DNA of 64,000 bases from Rhodocyclaceae bacterium (GTDB lineage: Bacteria > Pseudomonadota > Gammaproteobacteria > Burkholderiales > CAIKXV01), in the NCBI GenBank assembly GCA_020248265.1, contig JADCHX010000001.1, forward strand, positions 110,351 through 174,350. Reading direction: 5' to 3'. Positions 33,863 to 43,067 of the stretch are shown here, piece by piece. The notes under the pieces were generated by a model. It was given only the letters and a program-made list of their open reading frames with translations, ran no database searches and was not told the DNA's origin. The stretch's first letter is position 1, and each line of letters starts with the position of its first letter. A program made the translations under genes and the position numbers.

Positions 33863-34768
33863 TCAGGCCGCTGCGGTCGCAGGCGCACGCGGCACGCTTC
33901 CCTTGACCTGCGTGCGCCACAGCGTGCGGGTATCGCGGTCGAATGCATACGGCGTCGCACGGTGCAGCAGGCAGCGGTTGTCCCACACGACCAGGTCTCC
34001 CGGCTGCCAGCGATGCGCATGCACGAATGCCGGGCGCGTGATGAACGCCTCCAGTTCGTCGATCAGCGCGCGGGACGGCGCGGCATCCATGCCGACCACG
34101 TGCGACACGACGTCTTTCGCGACGAACAGTGCAGGCTGTCGCGTGGCCGGATGTTCGACGACCAGCGGGTGCACCGCCGGCGGCACGCCGGCTACCTGTT
34201 CCGGGGTCAGGGGCGCCCGGTTCGGATAGAGCGCCGAATAGCGGAAGTTGCGGTCGTGCACCGCGGTGAGGCCAGCCAGGCCCGCCTTCGCCTCGTCCGG
34301 CAGCGCGGCCCAGGCCGCCGTCGTGCTGGCGAACTCGGTATCCGCGCCCTCGGCCGGGCACTCGAGGCCGTACAGCAGTGTCGCGAGTGCGGTCACCGGC
34401 TTGTAGGAGAGGTCCGAATGCCAGTGCATGCCGCCACGCGTGATGCCCGCGGCGCTGCCGTCCTTCTTCTTCGCGTTGGACAGCACGCGTACCTGCGGCA
34501 GTTCCGGAAACACATGTTCGGTCATGTGGTGCACGTCGAGCGGTCCGAACCGGGCGCTGAACGCGACCAGTTGCGCCGGCGTCAGCCGCTGCCCGCGCAG
34601 GACGATCACCGAATGCTGGTGGAAGAACTCGAGGATGCGCTCGAACGCGGCCTCGCCCAGCGGCAGCGCGAGGTCCACGCCGTGGACCTCTGCGCCGATC
34701 GGTGCGGCCGACGGCGTGGCGTGGATCCGCGCGGCATCGTTGGCGGCCGGCTTGCGGGATTCGTCCAT
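33863..34768 (-). CDS. TauD/TfdA-family Fe(II)/2-oxoglutarate dioxygenase
   Basis: A 301-residue enzyme; ATG 34768 follows GAGGAGA. The facial triad is complete: 'GGMHWHSDLSYKP' (His117, Asp119) and 'WDNRCLLHRATP' (His269), and the 2-oxoglutarate arginine lies in 'TRTLWRTQVKG' (about 281-285). The early motif 'GAEVHGVDLALPL' is also typical. Members hydroxylate taurine, 2,4-D, sulfonates or alpha-hydroxy acids and release carbon dioxide and succinate. It follows the phytanoyl-type dioxygenase by 50 bp, so two different Fe/2OG enzymes are produced together. Confidence 0.91.
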   Translation of the reverse strand: MDESRKPAANDAARIHATPSAAPIGAEVHGVDLALPLGEAAFERILEFFHQHSVIVLRGQRLTPAQLVAFSARFGPLDVHHMTEHVFPELPQVRVLSNAKKKDGSAAGITRGGMHWHSDLSYKPVTALATLLYGLECPAEGADTEFASTTAAWAALPDEAKAGLAGLTAVHDRNFRYSALYPNRAPLTPEQVAGVPPAVHPLVVEHPATRQPALFVAKDVVSHVVGMDAAPSRALIDELEAFITRPAFVHAHRWQPGDLVVWDNRCLLHRATPYAFDRDTRTLWRTQVKGSVPRAPATAAA

Positions 34769-34818
34769 CGTCTTCTCCTCGTGTCGTCCGTCAGGCGCCG
34801 TGGGAACCGTGAGGCCCG

Positions 34819-35694
34819 TCAGTAGACGAGCCCGGCGGCGGCTTCCTCGGGCAGGTCCTTTTCGGCTTCGTCGAGCTGCTCGTAGAAGGAATCGATGTAG
34901 GCGCGGAACGTGATGTCGTGGCGCGCCATCTCCGCCGTCCCGAAGTCCTCCACCGGCCGTGGCTGCAGGTCGAAATGGCCGTGGCGGTCCTCGCCGCGCA
35001 CGAGCGCGGCCGGCATGCGCCGGCGTCCGATGTAGCGGGTGTGCGTCGGGATGTAGCTGAGCGCGATGCCGATGCGGCGCGTATCCGATGCGTTCGGACG
35101 CGACTGGTGCACCACGCAGGTATGGTGCAGCGAGAACTGTCCGGGCTTGAGGATCGCGCGCGCGATCTCGGACTGGTCGAAATGCTCGACGATGATCTGT
35201 CCGGCGGTGTTCACGCTGTTCTTGATCAGGCCACTCTTCTGCTGCAAGGCGCCCCGGATGTGGCTGCCGACCGCGAACTCGACCGGGCCGGCCTGCTCGG
35301 TCACGTCCGACAGCGCCACCCACGCCGTCACATGGTCGAACGGCCGCAATCCGAAGTAGGTGCAGTCCTGGTGCCAGGCAGCGATGCCGTCGCTGCGCGG
35401 CTCCTTGATGAAGAAGCGGGTGGTGTAGAGCAGCAGGTTCGGGCCCAGCAGCGATTCCACCGCATCGAGGATGGCCGGTGTGCGCGCCAGTTCGTCCATC
35501 CAACGGCACATGATGTGCAGGTTGCCGCGGTACTTGCGGTCGATCGCCATCAGCGATCCGCCCAGGCGGGCCTCGGTGCCCTCCAGTGCGGCGCGGTAAC
35601 GTTCCACTTCGGCGCCGCTCAGCGCGTCGAGCGGATGCAGGCATCCGTCCGCCCTGTAGTCCCTCGACTGCGAGGCCGTGAGTCCTAGTGCCAT
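34819..35694 (-). CDS. Phytanoyl-CoA dioxygenase (PhyH) family protein
   Basis: A 291-residue protein; ATG 35694 has AAGGAGC upstream, while an in-frame ATG at 35715 would overlap the previous stop. The PhyH pattern is seen: 'IAAWHQDCTYFGL' (iron ligands His108 and Asp110), 'AWVALSDVTEQAGPVEFAVGSH' and a distal histidine segment 'SLHHTCVVHQSRPN'. These enzymes hydroxylate at a carbon next to a carboxyl, phosphonate or similar group using Fe(II) and 2-oxoglutarate. Gene order Bug, PhyH, TauD suggests that the receptor imports the substrate of these two oxygenases. Confidence 0.9.
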   Translation of the reverse strand: MALGLTASQSRDYRADGCLHPLDALSGAEVERYRAALEGTEARLGGSLMAIDRKYRGNLHIMCRWMDELARTPAILDAVESLLGPNLLLYTTRFFIKEPRSDGIAAWHQDCTYFGLRPFDHVTAWVALSDVTEQAGPVEFAVGSHIRGALQQKSGLIKNSVNTAGQIIVEHFDQSEIARAILKPGQFSLHHTCVVHQSRPNASDTRRIGIALSYIPTHTRYIGRRRMPAALVRGEDRHGHFDLQPRPVEDFGTAEMARHDITFRAYIDSFYEQLDEAEKDLPEEAAAGLVY

Positions 35695-35711
35695 GGCTGC
35701 TCCTTCCCTGT

Positions 35712-36725
35712 TCATTCGACCGACTTGATGCCCGCCTCGCGTGCCGTCTCGCGGTTGATGCGCACGTCCTCGCGCACGAAGGCGGCGAGTTCCGCCGGCG
35801 TCTCCGAATAGGCATCGGCGCCCTGCGCGGCGAGCAGGGTTCGCACGTCGGCGCGCGCGGTCGCCTTGCGCAGTTCGTCCTCAAGGCGCTTGAGGATCGC
35901 GGCCGGAACTCCTGCCGGCGCGAACACGCCGTACCACTGGGACGCCTCCGCACCCGGGAAGCCGGCCTCGGCCGTCGTCGGCACCTCCGGCATGTGCTGC
36001 GAGCGCTTCGGTGCGGCCACGGCCAGTGCGCGCAGGCGGCCCGAGGGTACGTGCTGCTTGGCGGAGATCATGTTCACCGCCATCAGGTGAACCTCGCCGC
36101 CGACCAGGCCATTGACCGCGAAGCCACCCCCCTTGTAGGGCACATGCAGCATGCGCACCTTGGCCACGTTGGCGATCAGCGCACCCGCGAGGTGGGTGCT
36201 GCCGCCCTGTCCGCCGGAGGCATACCGGTACTTGTCCGGATTGGCGCGCATCAGCGCCACGAGTTCCTTCATGTCCTTTGCCGGGACGGACGGATGCACC
36301 ACGATCACGTTGTCCAGCACGGCGATCCGCATCAGCGGCGCGAAGTCCTTGTAGAGATCGTATGGCGTCTTGCGTCCCAGGGCCTCGAGGATCGTGTGGT
36401 TGTTGCCGAGCATGCCTATCGTGTGGCCGTCCGGCGTCGCCTTGGCCAGGGTATCGGCGCCGATGATCGCGCTGGCGCCCGGCCGGTTCTCGATCACGAT
36501 CGGCTGGCCGGTGGACTCCGTCACCGCGTTGCCGACGATCCGCATGATCGTGTCGTAGGAGGCACCGGCCGGGAACGGGACGATCGCCCGCATCGGACGC
36601 TGCGGGAAGGTCTGCGCCGCGGCCCCCTGCGCCAGCAGGAGGGCGAAGGCGGCAAGCACACACCGCCCGTCCGGCAGGCGCCAGCGCGGTGCACGGCTGG
36701 GGATCATCGGCTTCGGCGTCATCAT
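35712..36725 (-). CDS. Bug/TctC-family solute-binding protein
   Basis: A 337-residue receptor. ATG 36725 follows AGGAGGAG; a second ATG is adjacent at 36,722. The signal peptide ends at 'LLLAQGAAAQTF'. The first loop reads 'MRAIVPFPAGASYDTIMR', with Tyr before the conserved Asp, unusual among the sixteen. Other landmarks: 'VIENRPGASAIIG', 'DFAPLMRIAV', 'LHVPYKGGGFAVN' and 'PTTAEAGFPGA'. It is immediately upstream (17 bp) of the PhyH and TauD dioxygenase genes. Confidence 0.91.
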   Translation of the reverse strand: MMTPKPMIPSRAPRWRLPDGRCVLAAFALLLAQGAAAQTFPQRPMRAIVPFPAGASYDTIMRIVGNAVTESTGQPIVIENRPGASAIIGADTLAKATPDGHTIGMLGNNHTILEALGRKTPYDLYKDFAPLMRIAVLDNVIVVHPSVPAKDMKELVALMRANPDKYRYASGGQGGSTHLAGALIANVAKVRMLHVPYKGGGFAVNGLVGGEVHLMAVNMISAKQHVPSGRLRALAVAAPKRSQHMPEVPTTAEAGFPGAEASQWYGVFAPAGVPAAILKRLEDELRKATARADVRTLLAAQGADAYSETPAELAAFVREDVRINRETAREAGIKSVE

Positions 36726-36815
36726 CTGGATCTCCTCCTGCGGGTGCGGGTCGCGCTGCGGGCTGCAGCCACGATTGGGCATTCGAGCGGCCGTGGGTCT
36801 GCTTTCGGTCGGCCT

Positions 36816-37841
36816 TCAGTCGGCCTTCAGGCCGACCTCCTTCGCCATCCGCGCATAGCGGGCGTGCTCCGCGGCCATGAACTTCCGGAACTCGGCTGGC
36901 GTGCTCGCCTGCACGTCGATGCCCAGGGCGATGAAACGCTCCTTGACGTCCGCATGGGCGAGCGCCCTGCGCAGCGCAGCGTTGACGCGGTCGACGATCG
37001 CAGCGTCGCTCCGCGCCGGCAACACCACGCCCCACCAGGTCACCATGTCGAAGCCGGGCACGCCACTCTCGTCCATGGTCGGCAGGTCGGGCGCGACCGC
37101 GGTGCGGCGCGCACTGGACGCCGCGATCGCGCGCAACCGGCCGGCCTTCACATGGGCTGCGGTGATCGGCATGCTCGCGAACACGAAATCGATGTGGCCA
37201 CCGAGCAGGTCGGTCACCGACTGGCCGGTGCCCTTGTACGGGACATGCACCATGTCCGTCCCGGTCATCGAGCGCAGCAGTTCGGTGGTCAGGTGCGCAG
37301 GCGTTCCGCTGCCGCCCGATCCGTACTTGAGGCTCCCCGGCCGGGCCCGGGCCAGCGCGACCAGCTCGCCCACCGTCTTCACCTGCAGCGTCGGCCCCAC
37401 CACCAGGATGGTCGGCCCGGTCGCGAGCAGCGTCACCGGATCGAAATCGCGCGCCACGTCGTAGCCCAGCCCGGCGTGGATGTGCGGGGCGATCGCCAGC
37501 GGCGCGATGTTGGCCAGCAGCAGCGTGTAGCCGTCCGGCGCGGCACGCGCGGCGATCGCACTACCCAGCGCACCGCCGACGCCGGGCCGGTTGTCGATCA
37601 GCACGGGCTGGCCGACCTGCTCGGCAAGCCGGGTGCCGACCGCGCGCGCCACCAGGTCGGAGGAGCCGCCGGGTGGATAGGGTGCGATCCAGCGCAGCGG
37701 CTTGGACGGCCAGGGCGCCGGCGCCTGGGCCCGCGCCTGCCCCGGCAGCGCGGCCACCAAGGCGCAGGCGAGCAGGCACCCGATGGCGGCGTCCGCCCGG
37801 CGCGAGGCCTTGCGCGTGCACTCCGGAACGTCCGATCGCAT
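36816..37841 (-). CDS. Bug/TctC-family solute-binding protein
   Basis: A 341-residue receptor. ATG 37841 follows CGGAGGG; the frame continues to 37,862 without a better site. The signal peptide ends at 'LPGQARAQAP'. Landmarks: 'LRWIAPYPPGGSSDLVAR', 'LIDNRPGVGGALG', 'DFDPVTLLATGP', 'VHVPYKGTGQSVTD' and 'PTMDESGVPGFD'. It is 44 bp after the 3-hydroxyisobutyrate-dehydrogenase-like gene and 90 bp before the next Bug. Confidence 0.91.
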   Translation of the reverse strand: MRSDVPECTRKASRRADAAIGCLLACALVAALPGQARAQAPAPWPSKPLRWIAPYPPGGSSDLVARAVGTRLAEQVGQPVLIDNRPGVGGALGSAIAARAAPDGYTLLLANIAPLAIAPHIHAGLGYDVARDFDPVTLLATGPTILVVGPTLQVKTVGELVALARARPGSLKYGSGGSGTPAHLTTELLRSMTGTDMVHVPYKGTGQSVTDLLGGHIDFVFASMPITAAHVKAGRLRAIAASSARRTAVAPDLPTMDESGVPGFDMVTWWGVVLPARSDAAIVDRVNAALRRALAHADVKERFIALGIDVQASTPAEFRKFMAAEHARYARMAKEVGLKAD

Positions 37842-37885
37842 CGTTACCCTCCGTTTAGCCACGTCGCTGGAAGTGCGTGCAGCGC

Positions 37886-38785
37886 TCAGCCCGTGCGCCT
37901 GCAGCGGGCAATCGCCTCGACGATCAGCGCGTTGTCCTGCGCGCCCTCGCCGAGGGCCATGCAGCTTTCGAGCATGCGTGCGTAGACCTCGGCGAACGGC
38001 AACGGCTGCCCCCTGGCGGCTGCCTGCTCGATCATCAGGTGGAAGTCCTTCAGGCTCTGGTCGACGCGGCTCTGTGGATCGGAGAACTGCCGGCGCGCCA
38101 TCAGCGGCCCCTTGGTCTCCATCACGGCGGAGTACGCGGCAGAGCCGCGCGCGACGGCGAGGAACGCCTCGCGCTCCAGGCCGAGCCGTTCCGCGAACAC
38201 CAGCCCTTCGGCCATCGCGGCGCGGTTCAGCCCGAGCACCAGGTTCACCGCGAGCTTCGCGCGCGAGCCGTTGCCCACCGCACCCAGGTAGTGCCGCTCG
38301 GGACAGATCGCGTCGAGCACCGGCGCCACCGCCGCCATCGTCGCCCGGTCGCCGCCCACCAGGCCGACGCCGGATCCGGCCGCCACCTGCCGGCTGGTGC
38401 CCGATACCGGCACTTCCAGCAGGCGCAATCCGCGCGGCGCCTGCCGCCGGTCGAGCGCCTCCAGCCGGTCCGGGTCGCAGGTGCTGGTGCAGATCACCAC
38501 CGGCGACGCGCTGCCGGCAACGATGCCGTCGAGGAGTCCTCCCGGGCCTTCCACCACCGCCTCGACCTGGTCGGTATTGAACACCGCGAGCACGACCGCC
38601 GGGCAGGATGCCAGCGCAGCGATCGAATCCACCGGACGCGCCCCGATCGAGGCCAGTGCGGCCGCCTTCGCGGCATCGACATCGAACACTGAAACGTCGA
38701 AGCCCGCCCCGCGCAGGCGTGCGCAGACGGCACTGCCCATCAGGCCGGCACCGACCACGCCGCAGATCCGTTCAGCGGCTGCCAT
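37886..38785 (-). CDS. NAD(P)-dependent beta-hydroxyacid dehydrogenase
   Basis: A 299-residue enzyme; ATG 38785 is chosen because GGGAGG lies 6 bases upstream (an in-frame GTG is two codons earlier). The cofactor loop is 'CGVVGAGLMGSAVCARL', the substrate signature is 'LLEVPVSGTSRQV', close to the family DxPVSGG, and the catalytic lysine is in 'GSRAKLAVNLVLGLN'. This is closer to 3-hydroxyisobutyrate / tartronate semialdehyde type enzymes than the paralogue at 25,783. It lies between two Bug genes in one minus-strand transcript. Confidence 0.89.
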   Translation of the reverse strand: MAAAERICGVVGAGLMGSAVCARLRGAGFDVSVFDVDAAKAAALASIGARPVDSIAALASCPAVVLAVFNTDQVEAVVEGPGGLLDGIVAGSASPVVICTSTCDPDRLEALDRRQAPRGLRLLEVPVSGTSRQVAAGSGVGLVGGDRATMAAVAPVLDAICPERHYLGAVGNGSRAKLAVNLVLGLNRAAMAEGLVFAERLGLEREAFLAVARGSAAYSAVMETKGPLMARRQFSDPQSRVDQSLKDFHLMIEQAAARGQPLPFAEVYARMLESCMALGEGAQDNALIVEAIARCRRTG

Positions 38786-38818
38786 CGGCACCTCCCGTAC
38801 GCCCCCGTTCGTCCATGG

Positions 38819-39859
38819 CTATTCGACGACGATGCCGGACTGCTTGACGATGCGCGCCCAGCGCGCCGTGTCGTCACGCACGAACTGCGCGAACTCGGCG
38901 CGCGAGCGGCTGCCGACCGGCTCGATGCCGGCCACCGCCTGCCGCCGCTTCAGCTCCGGCGACAGGATGGCCTTGTTCGCTTCGACGAACAGGCGCTCGG
39001 CGATCGCCACCGGCGTGCGCCCGGGCAGGAACAGGCCGTTCCAGTTGCTCAGCCCGAACCCCGGTATCGCCTCCGACAGGGCCGACAGGTCGGGCAGCAG
39101 CGCCTGCCGTTCCGGCGTGGTGACCCCGAGCAGGCGCAACCGCCCGGACTTCACATGCGGTAGCGCGACGACATAGGTCGCGAACATCAGCTGCAGGTCG
39201 CCAGACATCAGGTCGACCAGCGCCGGTCCGCCTCCCTTGTAGGGGACATGCGTCATGGTCACGCCTGCCGCACGCTGGAAGAACTCCGCGGCGAGGTGGT
39301 CGGGCTGGCCGGTGCCCGAACTGCCGAAGCGGACCGGCTCCGTGCGCTTGCGGGTCCACTCGATGAAGTCCTTCACGCTGGCGACACCGATCGAGGGATT
39401 GACCACCATCACGTTGATGATCTCGCCGATGCGGCTCACCGGCAGCAGGTCGCGCTCCGGATCGTAGGGCAGCTTCCGATAGAGCGACGGGCTGATCGCG
39501 ATGCCACCGACGCTGCCGACCAGCGTGGTGTAGCCGTCCGGCAGGGCGCCGGCGAGCATCTCGATCGCGAGCCGTCCGCCGGCACCCGGGCGGTTGTCGA
39601 TCACCACCGGCTGGCCGAGCTGCTGTGCGAGCTGGTCACCGGTCGTGCGCCCGATGGTGTCCGACGCGCCGCCGGGCGGGAACGGGATCAGGATGCGCAG
39701 CGGACGATCCGGCCAGGATGCAGCGGCGGGCGGCGCTGTGGCGGCGAGGCAGGACGGCGCCACCGCCAGCAGCAGCGCGGCCAGCGGGACCCGCCACGAC
39801 CCGGCACCGCGGCCGGCCGGACGGTGGGTCGAAAGGCCGGTCGAGAGGCCGGTACTCAT
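38819..39859 (-). CDS. Bug/TctC-family solute-binding protein
   Basis: A 346-residue receptor. ATG 39859 overlaps the stop of the alcohol dehydrogenase gene by 4 bp (ATGA). The first residues repeat 'STGLSTGLST', encoded by near-identical 12-bp units, ahead of a signal peptide ending near 'PSCLAATAP'. Landmarks: 'LRILIPFPPGGASDTIGR', 'VIDNRPGAGGRLA', 'THVPYKGGGPALVD' and 'IPGFGLSNW'. Translational coupling to an alcohol dehydrogenase links this receptor to oxidation of a hydroxylated substrate. Confidence 0.91.
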   Translation of the reverse strand: MSTGLSTGLSTHRPAGRGAGSWRVPLAALLLAVAPSCLAATAPPAAASWPDRPLRILIPFPPGGASDTIGRTTGDQLAQQLGQPVVIDNRPGAGGRLAIEMLAGALPDGYTTLVGSVGGIAISPSLYRKLPYDPERDLLPVSRIGEIINVMVVNPSIGVASVKDFIEWTRKRTEPVRFGSSGTGQPDHLAAEFFQRAAGVTMTHVPYKGGGPALVDLMSGDLQLMFATYVVALPHVKSGRLRLLGVTTPERQALLPDLSALSEAIPGFGLSNWNGLFLPGRTPVAIAERLFVEANKAILSPELKRRQAVAGIEPVGSRSRAEFAQFVRDDTARWARIVKQSGIVVE

Positions 39860-40893
39860 GCCGCCACCTGCGGATGCAGCACGATCTTGTGCGCCTCGAC
39901 ATCGCGCGCCTCGAGCAGCCGCAACGCATCCTCGGCCTTCTGCAGCGGGAAGCGGTGGCTGATGTACAGGTCTGGATCGACCTTGCGGCTGGCGATCAGT
40001 TCCAGGCAGGGCGCGAAGGCCTTGAAGTTGCCGCGTGAGAAGTTGAGGTCGATCTCGCGGTCCTTGATGTAGGCGATCGGGATCGTCGCCCGGTTCTCCG
40101 GGAACGTGCCGACCACCGTCACCTGGCCGCCGCGCTTGACCATGCTGATCGCATCGGTGACGGTGCGCTCCTGCAGGCCGCCGACGCATTCCACCACCTT
40201 GTCGAAGCCATGCCCGTCGGTGACCGACAGCGCCCACTCGCGCAGGTTACCCTCGCGTGCATTCCTTCCGTGCGGAATGCCCAGCCGCGCCGCCATCTGC
40301 AGGCGGTAGTCGAGCAGATCGAGGATGGTCACCTCGGCGCCGAGCGACATCGCGACCAGCGCCGCCCCGAGTCCGATGGGGCCCGCACCGATCACCGCGA
40401 CCTTGTCGCCGGGCTGCGGCTTCACGCGATCGGCCACCGCGTGGTAGCTGATGCCGAGCACCTGCACCGCCGAGGCCTGGTCGTAGGTCACCGCGTCGGG
40501 CAGCGGATACAGGTTGAAGTGCGGCACCGCGGCGTACTCGGCATAGGCACCGTCCTTGTCGAAGCCCATCGTGCGCAGCTTCTCGCAGATGTTGCCCCGG
40601 CCGGCCCTGCACGGCCCGCAGGTGCCGCAGGCGAGGTCGATGTCGCAGCACACGCGCTGGCCGATCGAGAAGCCGCGGATGTCCCTGCCCAGCGCGACGA
40701 TCTCGCCGGCGAACTCATGGCCGAGGATGCGCGGGAAGGTGAGCCGCGGGTGCTTGCCATGGAAGGCGTGCAGATCCGAGCCACAGATCGAGCAGGCGTG
40801 CACCTTCACCACGACCTCGTTCGCCCCGGGCTCCGGGTCCGGAACGGTCTCGTAGCGCATGTCCCCGCCGCCCCTGAGCATGATTGCCTTCAT
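39856..40893 (-). CDS. Zinc-dependent medium-chain alcohol/polyol dehydrogenase
   Basis: A 345-residue enzyme; ATG 40893 follows GGAGG. The catalytic zinc site is 'CSICGSDLHAF' plus 'RILGHEFAGE', the structural zinc site is the four-cysteine 'CGTCGPCRAGRGNIC', and the NAD loop is 'VAVIGAGPIGLGAAL' followed by an acidic residue ('TILDLLD'), favouring NAD over NADP. The pattern is of threonine / sorbitol / L-idonate dehydrogenases. It lies 10 bp after the TauD-like gene and is coupled to a Bug, so it probably oxidises the product of that dioxygenase or the imported compound. Confidence 0.91.
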   Translation of the reverse strand: MKAIMLRGGGDMRYETVPDPEPGANEVVVKVHACSICGSDLHAFHGKHPRLTFPRILGHEFAGEIVALGRDIRGFSIGQRVCCDIDLACGTCGPCRAGRGNICEKLRTMGFDKDGAYAEYAAVPHFNLYPLPDAVTYDQASAVQVLGISYHAVADRVKPQPGDKVAVIGAGPIGLGAALVAMSLGAEVTILDLLDYRLQMAARLGIPHGRNAREGNLREWALSVTDGHGFDKVVECVGGLQERTVTDAISMVKRGGQVTVVGTFPENRATIPIAYIKDREIDLNFSRGNFKAFAPCLELIASRKVDPDLYISHRFPLQKAEDALRLLEARDVEAHKIVLHPQVAA

Positions 40894-40903
40894 CTGACCT
40901 CCA

Positions 40904-41863
40904 TCAGTGGATGCCCGCGCGCGGGTGTGCGTCGCGGCTGCGTGCGTCGGGCGCCTCGAACGGGCGATGGCCCCTGACCTGGGTGGCATGCAGCTCGCGT
41001 TCGGTGCCCGGGTCGAACGGGCCTCGCTGATGGACGCTGCAGCGGTTGTCCCACATCACGATGTCGCCCGGCTGCCAGGCGTGCTCGATCATGTGGCGCT
41101 CGTCGACGAGGTGCGCCCACAGCTCGTCGAGCAGCGCCTCGGAGTCCTCGATCGGCAGCCCGTTCACGTAGTGCTTCAGCCGGCGCCCGAGGAACAGGCT
41201 GTTGCTGCCTGTCTCGGGATGCGTGCTGACGATCGGATGGCTGGGGCCGGTCGATGCGCGCACGTCGGTGACCTCGGTCGCGCCACGCCGCAGGTTGCGG
41301 TTGGTGTCGTATGCGGTGTCGTGCTTGATCGTGCGACCGTGCACCAGGTCCTTCAGCCGCGGCGGCAAGGCGGCATAGCCCGCATAGGCATTGCAGAAGC
41401 GCGTGTTGCCGCCGGACCCGGGCGGCGGCAGCTCGACCGCCTTCAGCATGCGCATGCCGGCGATCACCTCTCGGAACGAGTAGTCGCTGTGCCAGATCAC
41501 CTCGCCATCGCCCAGTTCGCCGATCGGCACGCCACCCACCTTGCGGTTGGACACCACCGTGATCTCCGGTGGCCCGTCGAAGTGCTGGTGGCTAGAGCGT
41601 TCGCTGGCTGTCGGCGGAGTCTCCAGCGGCCCGAAGCGGCGCGACACCTCGACCTGCTGCACGTCGGACAGCTCCTGCCCGCGCACCAGCACCAGCACGT
41701 GGTCGAGATAGGCCTGGTACAGCACGCGGAACGATTCATCGTCGAGCGCGCGCAGGTCCAGCCCGCGGATCTCCGCGCCCATCGCGCCGTCGAACGGGAC
41801 CACTTCGAGCTTCCCGAAGCGACCGCTGATCACCGCCCGGGGTCCTGCAGTCGTTGCCATCAT
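40904..41863 (-). CDS. TauD/TfdA-family Fe(II)/2-oxoglutarate dioxygenase
   Basis: A 319-residue enzyme starting ATG-ATG at 41863 with AGGAGAAGG upstream. The iron ligands are 'VIWHSDYSF' (His125, Asp127) and the distal histidine in 'MWDNRCSVHQRGPF'; the 2-oxoglutarate arginine lies just after ('ERELHATQVRG'). The N-terminus 'FDGAMGAEIRGLDLRAL' is typical. It differs clearly from the TauD-like proteins at 1 and 33,863, so the three are not recent duplicates. It precedes the zinc dehydrogenase by 10 bp. Confidence 0.91.
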   Translation of the reverse strand: MMATTAGPRAVISGRFGKLEVVPFDGAMGAEIRGLDLRALDDESFRVLYQAYLDHVLVLVRGQELSDVQQVEVSRRFGPLETPPTASERSSHQHFDGPPEITVVSNRKVGGVPIGELGDGEVIWHSDYSFREVIAGMRMLKAVELPPPGSGGNTRFCNAYAGYAALPPRLKDLVHGRTIKHDTAYDTNRNLRRGATEVTDVRASTGPSHPIVSTHPETGSNSLFLGRRLKHYVNGLPIEDSEALLDELWAHLVDERHMIEHAWQPGDIVMWDNRCSVHQRGPFDPGTERELHATQVRGHRPFEAPDARSRDAHPRAGIH

Positions 41864-41933
41864 GATCGGTCCTTCTCCTGGTGCGTTACCGCTGGTGCTT
41901 CCGTGCTGGCGTCCTTCGCTCTGTTCCGCCCGG

Positions 41934-43067
41934 CTAGCGGAGGCGGAAGCGCTCGACGCGCGATTCGCTCACCTGCACGCCGAGGCCGGCACCGGCCGGC
42001 CGGCGCAACGTGCCGCGCACGATCGGCACCGGCATGTCGCACACATCCTCGGCGAGGTAGTGCTGGGTGACGTTCAGTCCCCAGTCGAGGTTCGGGGCGA
42101 GGCAGCCCAACTGCGCGACCGCCGCCGCCGCTATGCTCGATTCGGCGACCTTGCATGCCAGGTTGATGCTCAGCCCGAGCGTGTCGCAAGCCCACATCGC
42201 CTGCACCGCCGGACCGACGCCGCCGAGCTTGATCGTCTTGATGTTCGCGCCCTGGATGGCGCCCATCCGGTGCAGCATGCGCAGGTCGGCGACGCTGCCG
42301 ATCGACTCGTCACCGTTGAGCGGGGTTTCGCATGCGCGCGCGAGCGCCGCCATGCCGTCGAAGTCGTCGCCGGGCAACGGCTGCTCGATGAACATCAGGT
42401 TCGCCTCGCGCGCCCGCTGCGCGAAAAGGCGTGCATCGGCGAAGGTCATGCCGGTGTTGGCATCGGCGCACAGCGCGACATCGGGTCCGAGGCAGCGACG
42501 AACCTCGACTGCGGCCTGCGCTTCCTCGAGCGGATGCTTGATGCCGATCTTCAGCTTGAAGAAGCGCCAGCCAGCCGCGAGCTCGCGCTGCGCCTCCGCG
42601 ATGTCGTCCTCGATTCTCGGGTTGCCCAGCAGGTACATCGGCAGCAGGTCCTCGCGCAGCGCACCGCCGAACAGGTCCGCCAGCGATACACCGAGGTGCC
42701 GGCCGACGAGGTCGGCCAGTGCCATGTCGACTGCGCACTTGGCACCGGTGTTGCCGACCAGCGCGCGGGCGCAGCGCCGGGCGAGCGCGGCCCGCTGCAG
42801 CGCGTCCTGCCCCGCCAGCAGCGGTGCGAGGCAGGTGTCCACCGCGGCCACCATCCCGGGCAGCAGGTCGCCGGTCATCTGCGGCGCCGACGACGCCTCG
42901 CCCCAGCCCACGAGGCCGTCCTCGGCCTCGATGCGCACCAGCAGGTTCATCGAGCGTTCGATGCGCTCTCCGGCCATCACCACCGGCTTCTTCAGCGGCA
43001 GGGCGACCGGGATCGCATCGATGCGGCGGATCTTCAGCGGCGCCGTGTCGCGGCCTGTCTCGATCAT
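41934..43067 (-). CDS. Enolase-superfamily enzyme (muconate-lactonizing / mandelate racemase subgroup)
   Basis: A 377-residue enzyme from ATG 43067, overlapping the upstream oxidoreductase by 4 bp. The barrel residues of the muconate lactonizing subgroup are in place: 'RFFKLKIGI' (Lys171, Lys173), 'CADANTG' (Asp202), 'FIEQPLPG' (Glu228), 'NGDESIGS' (Asp253) and 'IKTIKLGG' (Lys on the opposite strand, about 277). The N-terminal capping domain is complete. The chemistry is proton abstraction next to a carboxylate: cycloisomerase, racemase or dehydratase. It is coupled to a Gfo/Idh/MocA enzyme and a Bug. Confidence 0.9.
   Translation of the reverse strand: MIETGRDTAPLKIRRIDAIPVALPLKKPVVMAGERIERSMNLLVRIEAEDGLVGWGEASSAPQMTGDLLPGMVAAVDTCLAPLLAGQDALQRAALARRCARALVGNTGAKCAVDMALADLVGRHLGVSLADLFGGALREDLLPMYLLGNPRIEDDIAEAQRELAAGWRFFKLKIGIKHPLEEAQAAVEVRRCLGPDVALCADANTGMTFADARLFAQRAREANLMFIEQPLPGDDFDGMAALARACETPLNGDESIGSVADLRMLHRMGAIQGANIKTIKLGGVGPAVQAMWACDTLGLSINLACKVAESSIAAAAVAQLGCLAPNLDWGLNVTQHYLAEDVCDMPVPIVRGTLRRPAGAGLGVQVSESRVERFRLR

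Noticed and set aside
39830..39859. 12-bp near-repeat encoding STGLSTG as a mobile-element end
   Set aside because: Only two or three short imperfect units within a signal-peptide region; simple slippage explains it.
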